A DNA stretch of 9,369 nucleotides from Tatlockia sp. Lineage in GTDB: Bacteria; Cyanobacteriota; Cyanobacteriia; Cyanobacteriales; Chroococcidiopsidaceae. The notes beneath the pieces were generated by a model. The model made no database searches. It worked only from the letters and a program-made list of their open reading frames with translations, and was not told the origin of the DNA. Position 1 is the stretch's first letter; each line of letters starts with the position of its first letter. Shown here piece after piece: positions 1 through 5,966 of this stretch. The translations under genes were made by a program, and so were the position numbers. The stretch spans positions 1 through 9,369 of the forward strand of contig JACCVJ010000150.1 in the NCBI GenBank assembly GCA_013698215.1. The letters are read 5' to 3'.

Positions 1-146
1 CTTTTCGGCGAAACTTAGGCTGGCGAATCGACCATCATTATCTAACTTCTGACCTTTACAAACAGGCGACTAGCTGCATTATTGATACTACCCCGCGAAA
101 ACTTACCCAACCTAGCGATCATGCACCTGTAATTGTCGAGTTTTGA
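1..146 (+). CDS. xth: Exodeoxyribonuclease III, C-terminal end (partial)
   Basis: The gene enters from the left edge; the reading frame starts at base 3 and ends at TGA 144-146, leaving 47 residues. The fragment contains GWRIDHHYLT and ends in SDHAPVIVEF. These match the two C-terminal blocks of the exonuclease III/AP endonuclease family (GWRIDY..., and the SDH.P motif with the catalytic Asp-His pair). Members are Mg-dependent enzymes that cut DNA 5' to abasic sites and degrade 3' ends in base-excision repair. The catalytic Glu and other N-terminal residues lie outside the window, so intactness cannot be judged. It converges on yajQ with a 59-base gap. Confidence 0.88.
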   Translation, partial: FRRNLGWRIDHHYLTSDLYKQATSCIIDTTPRKLTQPSDHAPVIVEF

Positions 147-147
147 G

Positions 148-206
148 GTAAAACTCCCAATAATAGAATATTTTTGTCTAAGTCTATATACTTTATTTGG
201 GTTTAC
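148..206. terminator. Weak inverted repeat between convergent xth and yajQ
   Basis: Between the two stop codons, GTAAA (148-152) plus CCCAA (156-160) can pair with TTGGG (197-201) plus TTTAC (202-206). There is a 3-base bulge and a long AT-rich loop. The position suits a shared terminator for the two converging genes. However, the stem is interrupted, the loop is about 36 bases, and there is no clean U-tract directly after the stem on either strand, so it may be chance. Confidence 0.2.
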
Positions 207-697
207 TAGCGATAGTTAGTAAACTGTAATGCTACAGGCAATTCTTCTTGCTTTAAGCGCTGAATTACTACTTGCAAATCGTCTTTATCTTTACTAGAAA
301 CTCGTACTGTGTCGCCTTGAATTGACGGCTGTACTTTTTTAAACTCGTCTCGAATTAGCTTACTAATTTGTTTAGCTATTTCTTGACTAATACCTTTTTT
401 TAGCTTAACTTCTTGACGGATGCGATTACCACTTGCAGATTCAATTTTGCCGTAATCAAATATTTTTAGAGAAAGGTTACGTTTAGCAGCTTTTTGCTGA
501 AGGATAGAGTGGACGGCATCTAAAGTGAATTCGCTATCGGTGCTGATATCAATTGCTTCAGCGCCCAATTCTACTGTTGTTTGAGTATCTTTGAGATCGT
601 AGCGGCTTTTGATTTCTCGATCAGTTTGATCGATCGCATTGACTAATTCTTGGTGGTCAAAGTCGCTGACAATATCGAAAGAATAGTTAGAGGCCAT
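206..697 (-). CDS. yajQ: YajQ family nucleotide-binding protein (DUF520)
   Basis: A 163-residue protein starting MASNYSFDIVSDFDHQEL and ending LPVALQFTNYR, both hallmarks of the YajQ family; the usual family length is about 160. The fold is two tandem ferredoxin-like (RNA-recognition-like) halves. Characterised members bind nucleotides, and a Xanthomonas homologue binds cyclic di-GMP; the role in cyanobacteria is not established. I chose the ATG at 697. An in-frame upstream start at 781 would add 28 residues, run into the MAPEG gene, and place extra sequence before the conserved family N-terminus. No strong ribosome binding site precedes 697. A TATACT -10-like hexamer lies 19-24 bases upstream on the minus strand (716-721), without a clear -35. 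It lies 41 bases downstream of the MAPEG gene on the same strand, so it may be co-transcribed. Confidence 0.93.
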   Translation of the reverse strand: MASNYSFDIVSDFDHQELVNAIDQTDREIKSRYDLKDTQTTVELGAEAIDISTDSEFTLDAVHSILQQKAAKRNLSLKIFDYGKIESASGNRIRQEVKLKKGISQEIAKQISKLIRDEFKKVQPSIQGDTVRVSSKDKDDLQVVIQRLKQEELPVALQFTNYR

Positions 698-738
698 AAA
701 ACTTAACAGGTAAATAGTATATTCAAGCTTAGTAGCTA

Positions 739-1149
739 TTAGCCATGTAAAACGCTCAAAACAAACAGCGTACCCGCACAAAGATTACCAATAGCAAACA
801 TCAAACTCCGTCCTAGAGGTATGTTAGCAATATAAAACCCTGAATACAGCAACCTTGCTACTACAAAGGTAATTGCCGCAATTTCTGCCATCTGAGAATT
901 TTGCCCTGTAATGTAAGCCATTAAAGCGGCGGCGGCAAAAATGGGGAAGGCTTCTAAAGTATTTTGATGCGCCCAATTAGCCCGTTGAGCATAGGGCGGT
1001 AACTTGTCAAACATCGCACGCGGCGCAGCCATGTCATAACCTATCTGGAATCGCCCGTAAGCGACCGCTAAATAGGGAATATAAATTAGGACTGCTGCCG
1101 CCACAATGCTAGTTAAAAAAACTGTCGGCGCGGTGAATAGCGATGTCAT
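739..1149 (-). CDS. MAPEG family integral membrane protein
   Basis: A 136-residue, strongly hydrophobic protein with four predicted membrane helices (about residues 10-31, 66-82, 88-107 and 116-134). The polar stretch RANWAHQNTLEAFP (56-69) corresponds to the conserved MAPEG block that contacts glutathione in eukaryotic members; Arg99 and the Arg114 region also fit the family. MAPEG covers microsomal glutathione transferases and eicosanoid enzymes. Bacterial members are mostly uncharacterised, and glutathione-dependent detoxification of lipid peroxides is the usual guess. The ATG sits 3 bases after the stop of the upstream SLOG gene with no visible Shine-Dalgarno sequence, which suggests translational coupling. 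The family assignment is firm; the substrate is unknown. Confidence 0.88.
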   Translation of the reverse strand: MTSLFTAPTVFLTSIVAAAVLIYIPYLAVAYGRFQIGYDMAAPRAMFDKLPPYAQRANWAHQNTLEAFPIFAAAALMAYITGQNSQMAEIAAITFVVARLLYSGFYIANIPLGRSLMFAIGNLCAGTLFVLSVLHG

Positions 1150-1152
1150 ATT

Positions 1153-1656
1153 TTAATCAAAGTAGAATAATGTAACCACTTTTCTTTGATCTTCTGCTTC
1201 TTGGCAAGTTTGTAACAAAGTGCGGCTGTCATGAAAGGCAAAACAAATAAGTTGCTGACAACGGGAAACAATTTCTTGATTGCACAATGAACTAGCTTCA
1301 GCTAAAGACAGGCGATCGTTGCCAGGATTTTCGACTAAGTGCATGACTTCTTCTAACTGCTGGCGAGATTCTTGGGGTTGACGTTCCAAACTTTGCGGCA
1401 AAATTACCGTTAGTAAGTTGGGATCGGCACGCATTGCGCCGCGAATTGCTGCCGCATTCGTACCAGCAGCACCAGAAGTTAGCAATCGATTTCCTGATAA
1501 AACTAAGGCATAACTCATCATCTCGATTAAGTGTTGATGAGTAAGGGGGACATGGCGCGAACCTAGTAAAGCAATCCGTTTAGAGCCTGTTTGCTGGATT
1601 GTTGCTAATTCTTGCGCTAATGTATCGATTTTGGGTATGTCTATGGACTGACTCAA
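1153..1656 (-). CDS. SLOG/DprA-like Rossmann-fold protein
   Basis: A 167-residue protein with a nucleotide-binding Rossmann-type fold. It has RIALLGSRH (27-35), followed by the glycine-rich LLTSGAAGTNAAAIRGA (58-74) and VILPQS (84-89). These are the landmarks of the SLOG superfamily, which includes DprA/Smf and LOG. It lacks the N-terminal SAM-like and C-terminal winged-helix domains of true DprA, so a role in natural transformation should not be assumed although homologues are often named 'DNA recombination-mediator protein A'. The start is taken as TTG at 1656. The frame is closed by TAA at 1690-1692 and has no ATG or GTG before the conserved core. No clear ribosome binding site is visible, and a HIP1 octamer (1663-1670) lies just upstream. 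It is followed 3 bases later by the MAPEG gene. Confidence 0.8.
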   Translation of the reverse strand: MSQSIDIPKIDTLAQELATIQQTGSKRIALLGSRHVPLTHQHLIEMMSYALVLSGNRLLTSGAAGTNAAAIRGAMRADPNLLTVILPQSLERQPQESRQQLEEVMHLVENPGNDRLSLAEASSLCNQEIVSRCQQLICFAFHDSRTLLQTCQEAEDQRKVVTLFYFD

Positions 1657-1783
1657 ATTGGCGCGATCGCGTTTTTCAAAACAACCTCGTTATTTTAGCA
1701 GAGAGTACCGCTATTGAATGCGATCGCCGACTTTTAGTAAATCCTCAAAGATATCTTTTGACAAGAGATAACCTCTTAACTGT

Positions 1784-2875
1784 TTAAGGCAAAGCCACCG
1801 CCGCCTCAATGCCCAATCTAGACAACAAACGGTCAATATTAAAATGCTCTTGCATTAATTGACGGATACAATCTACTTTGACTGGTTCGTGTAAGCGGAC
1901 TTGTCCAAAAGCGCGATCGACAATTTCCACCGTAGAAAGGGTATCGAGATCGACCGATAAAATCGGAATCTCTAATTCCTCTGCTTTATTGAGAATAAAA
2001 TCCGGTGGCGGTACTTGTCCAGTGAGAATCAGGCATTGAGTAGAACTTTCCAGTGCTGCTAATTGAATTTCTACGCGATCGCCTCCGGTTACTACCGCCA
2101 TATTGCGCCGCTTGCGGAAGTATTTAAGCGCCGAATTGACATTCATAGCCCCAATAGCGAGACTTTCTACCATTAAATTCGTGCGATCGCCCCGACAAAG
2201 CACTTCCGCTTGCAATTGCTTAACAAGTTCCGCAACGCTGACACTACGCAGCAAAGCATTTTTTGGTAGCATTCCCAGTACGGGGATATTTTGCTGCTCT
2301 AAAAATGGGCAAATTTGGCTATGGGCAAATTCTAATTCATCGGCGGGAATATCATTAACCAAAACGCCAACTAAGGATTCACCCAAGCTAAACTTTGCAG
2401 CTAACAATGCCTCCATTGACAAAACCGATTGGTAGCGTACTACCAATAATACAGACGCATTAACAGCTTGTGCTACTTGGGGCAAACTGAGGTCAAATAA
2501 CATTCCTTCTGCTAAATTCCCAGCGCCTTCTAGCAATACCAAATCGCCGCTAGAATTTTGCACGTATTGCCTAGCTTCCTGTTGATAATCAGTTTTATCT
2601 TCACCGCTTAGACGTTTTTTTACCGTAGTAGCATTCAAATTTAGTAGTGTTGGTAATAATCGATTAGGTGACAGAGCAAGTATTTGCTTAATAAATTCAA
2701 CATCTGCTTCCCCTACTTGTCCTTTGTCTTCACTAAAGTTACTCCCTACGGGCTTGCCGTAAGCAATATCCAGCCCTTTTTTTTGCAGTTGATGAGCTAA
2801 ACCTATTACAGTAGAAGACTTACCACTGTAAGCCTCCGTTGACCCAATTAATAAATATTTAGCCGATATTGGCAC
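1784..2875 (-). CDS. BioD-like P-loop NTPase with DRTGG domain (phosphotransacetylase N-terminal-like)
   Basis: A 363-residue cytosolic protein. Residues 1 to about 210 form a dethiobiotin synthetase/CobQ-like P-loop domain. They carry the extended Walker A GSTEAYSGKSST (11-22), KPVG (41-44), and VLLEGAGNLAEG around 113-124. Residues about 213-325 form a DRTGG domain, with VVTGGDR matching the motif that names it. This pair is the N-terminal regulatory half of long bacterial phosphotransacetylases, but the catalytic PTA domain is absent, so acetyl transfer is not expected; the reaction is unknown. The start is GTG at 2875, supported by an AAGGAG ribosome binding site 6 bases upstream; no nearer ATG precedes the P-loop. 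The C-terminus is followed by 127 bases before the SLOG gene. Confidence 0.85.
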   Translation of the reverse strand: MPISAKYLLIGSTEAYSGKSSTVIGLAHQLQKKGLDIAYGKPVGSNFSEDKGQVGEADVEFIKQILALSPNRLLPTLLNLNATTVKKRLSGEDKTDYQQEARQYVQNSSGDLVLLEGAGNLAEGMLFDLSLPQVAQAVNASVLLVVRYQSVLSMEALLAAKFSLGESLVGVLVNDIPADELEFAHSQICPFLEQQNIPVLGMLPKNALLRSVSVAELVKQLQAEVLCRGDRTNLMVESLAIGAMNVNSALKYFRKRRNMAVVTGGDRVEIQLAALESSTQCLILTGQVPPPDFILNKAEELEIPILSVDLDTLSTVEIVDRAFGQVRLHEPVKVDCIRQLMQEHFNIDRLLSRLGIEAAVALP

Positions 2876-3033
2876 GCTTTGCTCCTTATTTTATCTTTGG
2901 CAGTAGACCCAGGAGTCTCCACTGGTTCGTTACTTAAGCGCAACTTTTTGTTTATTTTAAGTCCAACTTGAGTTTTACAGGCTAACAATAATATTGCCAA
3001 TCCCAGGAGAATTTTTAGATTATGTTTAAAGAT
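2848..3033 (-). CDS. Candidate small lipoprotein or membrane protein with ATC start (unrecognised)
   Basis: The gap between ebsA and the BioD-like gene contains an uninterrupted minus-strand frame from 3042 to the TAA at 2848-2850. It has no ATG, GTG or TTG before a hydrophobic segment. If read from ATC at 3031-3033, which overlaps the ebsA stop as TAATC, it gives 61 residues starting MFKHNLKILLGLAILLLAC. That is a basic n-region, a hydrophobic core, and a Cys at 19 in a lipobox-like LLAC. A basic stretch follows (KINKKLR), then a polar tail. The end overlaps the start of the BioD-like gene by 28 bases. It could be a coupled gene with a rare start codon, a gene whose ATG recently mutated (TAATG to TAATC), a sequencing error, or an AT-rich chance frame. 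I do not recognise a family. Leucine at the lipobox -2 position is atypical, so a single-pass membrane peptide is also possible. Confidence 0.33.
   Translation of the reverse strand: MFKHNLKILLGLAILLLACKTQVGLKINKKLRLSNEPVETPGSTAKDKIRSKACQYRLNIY
2882..2887 (-). promoter_or_regulatory. Shine-Dalgarno site fixing a GTG start
   Basis: On the minus strand AAGGAG is followed by six bases and GTG (2873-2875). This consensus site decides the start of the BioD-like/DRTGG gene. It lies inside the candidate small membrane-protein ORF that overlaps this gene. Confidence 0.75.
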
Positions 3034-3407
3034 TAGTCGTCTTTACGCAAAAGTTTACGATAAAACCCTCTAGGAAAATCGGTAGTTTGCGCTAGTTGAA
3101 AAGTAACGACTACATCAATTAAAAAATCTACTAATACCGAACTTGCCATCATAATTTCGTAACTTAGCTCGGCGTTCCCGTCAAACTGCATCCGACACCG
3201 GACTAAATCGGCAGGTAACGTCGAAACGTTCCAAGTAGCAACAAAAGGAATACTTTCCCCCCCCTCAATTTTACGCTGTCCTTGTAGCACTCCTTTTTTA
3301 TACAAACTAATGGCTAAAGGCAGAATATTGCGCTTGTTTCCCTGAAAATAAGGCATATACACTCGGACATCTTGAGAATTGGCGGGCTGTAGTTGAGCGA
3401 GAGACAT
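3033..3407 (-). CDS. ebsA: Probable type IV pilus biogenesis protein EbsA
   Basis: A 124-residue soluble protein with no signal peptide, starting MSLAQLQPANSQDVRVYMPY and containing GNKRNILPLAISLYKKG, GQRKIEGGESIPFVATWN and DFPRGFYRKLLR. I recognise this as the cyanobacteria-specific family containing EbsA (essential for biofilm self-suppression) of Synechococcus elongatus. EbsA is reported to work with the pilus ATPase PilB and Hfq in type IV pilus assembly and protein secretion. The assignment is from memory of the family, not from a catalytic motif. ATG at 3407 is preceded by AAGGA about 10 bases upstream. It is the first gene of a minus-strand run and diverges from the radical SAM gene. 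Downstream lie the candidate small ORF and the BioD-like gene. Confidence 0.68.
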   Translation of the reverse strand: MSLAQLQPANSQDVRVYMPYFQGNKRNILPLAISLYKKGVLQGQRKIEGGESIPFVATWNVSTLPADLVRCRMQFDGNAELSYEIMMASSVLVDFLIDVVVTFQLAQTTDFPRGFYRKLLRKDD

Positions 3408-3527
3408 GATTAAATATTCCTTAAATTTATGTAAAATGATGGCTAATCTAGGCTGCTGACCATAATATTCCCAAAAACGACCTACTAATTACACAGAAAT
3501 AAAGAAATTTGCTGCATAATTTTTTTT

Positions 3528-3550
3528 AATCAAAGTCAAAATGATTGACT
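3528..3550. promoter_or_regulatory. Nested inverted repeat in the ebsA/radical SAM divergent promoter region
   Basis: The 197-base gap between divergent genes holds AGTCAA (3534-3539) and TTGACT (3545-3550), a perfect 6-bp dyad with a 5-base spacer. A second dyad is nested in the same stretch: AATCA (3528-3532) with TGATT (3542-3546). Two superimposed symmetries between divergent starts suggest a regulator binding site. TTGACT also resembles a -35 hexamer, on each strand in turn, but I see no well-spaced -10. The rest of the gap is AT-rich without a recognisable element. Confidence 0.35.
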
Positions 3551-3604
3551 CACGGTTTATTATGGGCTGAAGATGTCTTAAGAAAATTCTGATGAGCAAA
3601 TTCT

Positions 3605-4579
3605 ATGGCTCCACTGGTTGCCAACTATTACTTGACCTATCGCTGCAATGCTCGCTGTCACTTTTGTAACATTTGGGCATTGGAACCGCCAAAGGAAGCC
3701 GATTATCAAACGATCGCGCACAATTTGGTTGATTTACGCAAGCTAGGTGTAAATTACATTGATTTTACTGGGGGCGAACCTTTGTTACGCGCCGATGTTG
3801 GTCAAATATACCAAGAAGCAAAACGCCTTGGTTTCATGACTAGCATGACGACAAACACAATTTTGTATCCCAAAAAAGCGAAAGAAGTTCAAGGTTTAGT
3901 AGACTTTTTAAATTTTTCCTTAGATGGTGCGGATGCTGAAACTCACGACCGATCAAGAGGAGTAAGACTTTTTGACACCTTGGTAGAATCGGTAAAAATT
4001 GCCCAATCTTTAGGCGAATATCCCGTACTCAACCACACCGTCACGGCGCAAAACTACGAGCGAATTGATGAAATTGGCGAATTAGGACTGCGTTTAGGGG
4101 CAAGAGTATGGCTAAACCCAGCTTTTACCGCCTATGACAACTATAATTCCCAAAAAAACCCGACTCCTGACATGGTGGCGGCAATTCAAGCTAGTGGGAA
4201 GAAGTATAAGAATGTCGGGTACAATAAAGCTGCATTGGCTTTTATTGAAGCTGGCGGCAATGATACCAAAAACCCCCGTTGTAAAGCGGTAGATGCGGTA
4301 ATTGCAATTTCTCCTGACGACCAACTGCTGTTGCCTTGTTACCACTTTGCCCAATCGGGCGTACCCATTAACGGCAAGCTTTACGAGCTTTATCGTGAAT
4401 CGGAAGAAGTGGAGAAGTATCGCGCTTCTCAAGGGAAGCTATCAGTCTGTGAAGGCTGTACAGTATGGTGTTATTTGATCCCTAGCTTCAATATGGGTAT
4501 AGACAAATACTGGTGGCTAAATACAGTAACTTATGCCAGCGAATTTTTGGCAAGAAAACGATTCTTACAACGAGCTTGA
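3605..4579 (+). CDS. Radical SAM enzyme with C-terminal auxiliary-cluster cysteines
   Basis: A 324-residue protein. The canonical CxxxCxxC that binds the catalytic 4Fe-4S cluster is at Cys14, Cys18 and Cys21. GGEP (56-59) for SAM binding and LNFSLDG, typical of the radical SAM barrel, follow. The C-terminal part has Cys226, Cys245, Cys282, Cys285 and Cys289 (the last three as CxxCxxxC). This resembles a SPASM/twitch auxiliary-cluster domain, although it has fewer cysteines than full SPASM. Such enzymes modify peptides, sugars or lipids by radical chemistry; the substrate here is unknown. ATG 3605 is the only start: TGA at 3593-3595 closes the frame upstream, and the ribosome binding site is weak. 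The C-terminus is rich in aromatic residues (KYWWLNTVTY), possibly membrane-associating. The last 47 bases overlap mgdA in another frame, implying co-expression with glucolipid synthesis. Confidence 0.87.
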   Translation: MAPLVANYYLTYRCNARCHFCNIWALEPPKEADYQTIAHNLVDLRKLGVNYIDFTGGEPLLRADVGQIYQEAKRLGFMTSMTTNTILYPKKAKEVQGLVDFLNFSLDGADAETHDRSRGVRLFDTLVESVKIAQSLGEYPVLNHTVTAQNYERIDEIGELGLRLGARVWLNPAFTAYDNYNSQKNPTPDMVAAIQASGKKYKNVGYNKAALAFIEAGGNDTKNPRCKAVDAVIAISPDDQLLLPCYHFAQSGVPINGKLYELYRESEEVEKYRASQGKLSVCEGCTVWCYLIPSFNMGIDKYWWLNTVTYASEFLARKRFLQRA

Positions 4580-5966
4580 AGCGCTTAATTCGTTGTTGTC
4601 TGAGTTCTCTGAACCAGAGGAATCAGAGGAAAGTGTTGAGGAGTCAGTGTTAGAGGTATCAACAACATCTCTAACTTCTGGCTACCAAGGACGCAGACGC
4701 AAAGCGGCGGTAGTTTTGACAGTAGTTTGGGGCGGTACGATCGCCCTACACTTAATTTCCTGGGGTTCGTGGTTTGTTTTAGGCATGACAACACTTTTTG
4801 GGATTCATGCCTTGGGACTTGTCTTTACTCGTCCCCGCCTAGCACCAGCACCATTAGTAGGGGATCTAGCAAATTGTCCCAGAGTCTCCTTGCTAGTCGC
4901 CGCCAAAAATGAGGAGGCGGTAATTAGCAAGTTGGTAAAAATGCTCTGTGATATTAATTACCCGACAAGTAAATACGAAATCTGGGTAGTGGACGATAAT
5001 AGTACCGACAAAACACCAGAATTGCTGGCAAACCTGGCGCAAAAATATCCTCAGCTAAAAGTACTGCCCCGCACGGCAGCTAGTGGCGGTAAATCTGGGG
5101 CGTTAAATGACGTATTGCCATTGACAACCGGAGAATTTTTAGGGGTATTTGATGCCGATGCTCAAGTGTCGCCCGACTTGCTGCGGCAAGTATTGCCTTT
5201 ATTTGATCGAGAAACTGTAGGAGCCGTACAGGTACGAAAAGTAATCGCCAATGCTGGGAGTAATTTCTGGACAAAAGGGCAAAGTACAGAAATGGCTTTA
5301 GATAGCTATATGCAGCAACAGCGCATTGCTAGTGGCGGTATCGGTGATTTGCGTGGTAACGGTCAATTTGTGCGCCGAGAGGCTTTAGTGCGCTGCGGAG
5401 GCTGGAATGAGGAGACAATTACCGATGACTTAGACTTAGCTTTACGCTTGCACCTAGACCAGTGGGATATTGAGTTTTTGAGCTTTCCCCCAGTGATGGA
5501 AGAAGGTGTAACTACAGCAATTTCTTTATGGCATCAGCGCAATCGCTGGGCTGAAGGACAATCTCAGCGCTATTTAGATTACTGGAAAGCAATTTTTAGC
5601 AATCGGTTGGGAAGGGCAAAAACCTTTGATTTGGCGATGTTTTTGTTAATTCAGCAGATTTTACCAGTCGCTTCTGTACCAGACTTGCTCATGTCTTTAG
5701 CCCGTAATCGCGCGCCAATAATGGCTCCCTTGACTGGTATAACCTTGAGTTTGTCAGTAGTATCAATGTTTATGGGTTTGAAAAGGGTACGCAAACAAGA
5801 GTCGTTAAACTCATCGGCATTTTTGGCGATCGCCTTGCAAACTCTCCGGGGTACTATTTATATGCTCCACTGGGTAGTTGTTATGGTTAGCACCACTGCA
5901 CGAATATCGGTCAGGCAAAAGCGGCTGAAGTGGGTAAAGACAGTACACGAAGGCGTTATTGATTAA
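4533..5966 (+). CDS. mgdA: Beta-monoglucosyldiacylglycerol synthase (GT2 glycosyltransferase)
   Basis: A 477-residue membrane glycosyltransferase closely resembling cyanobacterial MgdA (Sll1377 of Synechocystis). It transfers glucose from UDP-glucose to diacylglycerol to make monoglucosyldiacylglycerol, the precursor later epimerised to the galactolipid MGDG of thylakoids. The start MPANFWQENDSYNELEALN matches the family N-terminus, fixing ATG 4533 despite the overlap with the upstream gene. Next come an acidic Glu/Ser-rich stretch (about 26-45), two membrane segments (about 57-98), and the GT2 catalytic core. The core has DD at 154-155, DAD at 207-209, TDD at 297-299 and QRNRW at 335-339. 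Further C-terminal membrane segments follow. All expected catalytic motifs are present. No clear Shine-Dalgarno sequence precedes the start, so translation may depend on the radical SAM gene. It ends convergently on dnaX, sharing TTAA. Confidence 0.92.
   Translation: MPANFWQENDSYNELEALNSLLSEFSEPEESEESVEESVLEVSTTSLTSGYQGRRRKAAVVLTVVWGGTIALHLISWGSWFVLGMTTLFGIHALGLVFTRPRLAPAPLVGDLANCPRVSLLVAAKNEEAVISKLVKMLCDINYPTSKYEIWVVDDNSTDKTPELLANLAQKYPQLKVLPRTAASGGKSGALNDVLPLTTGEFLGVFDADAQVSPDLLRQVLPLFDRETVGAVQVRKVIANAGSNFWTKGQSTEMALDSYMQQQRIASGGIGDLRGNGQFVRREALVRCGGWNEETITDDLDLALRLHLDQWDIEFLSFPPVMEEGVTTAISLWHQRNRWAEGQSQRYLDYWKAIFSNRLGRAKTFDLAMFLLIQQILPVASVPDLLMSLARNRAPIMAPLTGITLSLSVVSMFMGLKRVRKQESLNSSAFLAIALQTLRGTIYMLHWVVVMVSTTARISVRQKRLKWVKTVHEGVID

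Noticed and set aside
698..781. 28-residue N-terminal extension of YajQ
   Set aside because: The family starts at MASNYSFD; the extension overlaps the 3' end of the MAPEG gene and has no support.
1599..1787. 62-residue plus-strand frame crossing the SLOG start region and the gap to the BioD-like gene
   Set aside because: It begins antisense inside the well-supported SLOG gene, has no ribosome binding site, and shows no recognisable motif; it is partly built from HIP1 sequence.
2103..2435. 110-residue plus-strand frame opposite the BioD-like gene
   Set aside because: It is a shadow of the DRTGG protein, with Ser/Thr/Asn-rich composition typical of an antisense frame.
3436..3459. Seven-codon ORF (MMANLGC) in the ebsA/radical SAM gap
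   Set aside because: There is no ribosome binding site, it is far from the radical SAM start, and such short frames are expected by chance.
4112..4432. 106-residue minus-strand frame opposite the radical SAM gene
   Set aside because: It is fully antisense to a gene with intact catalytic motifs and resembles no family.
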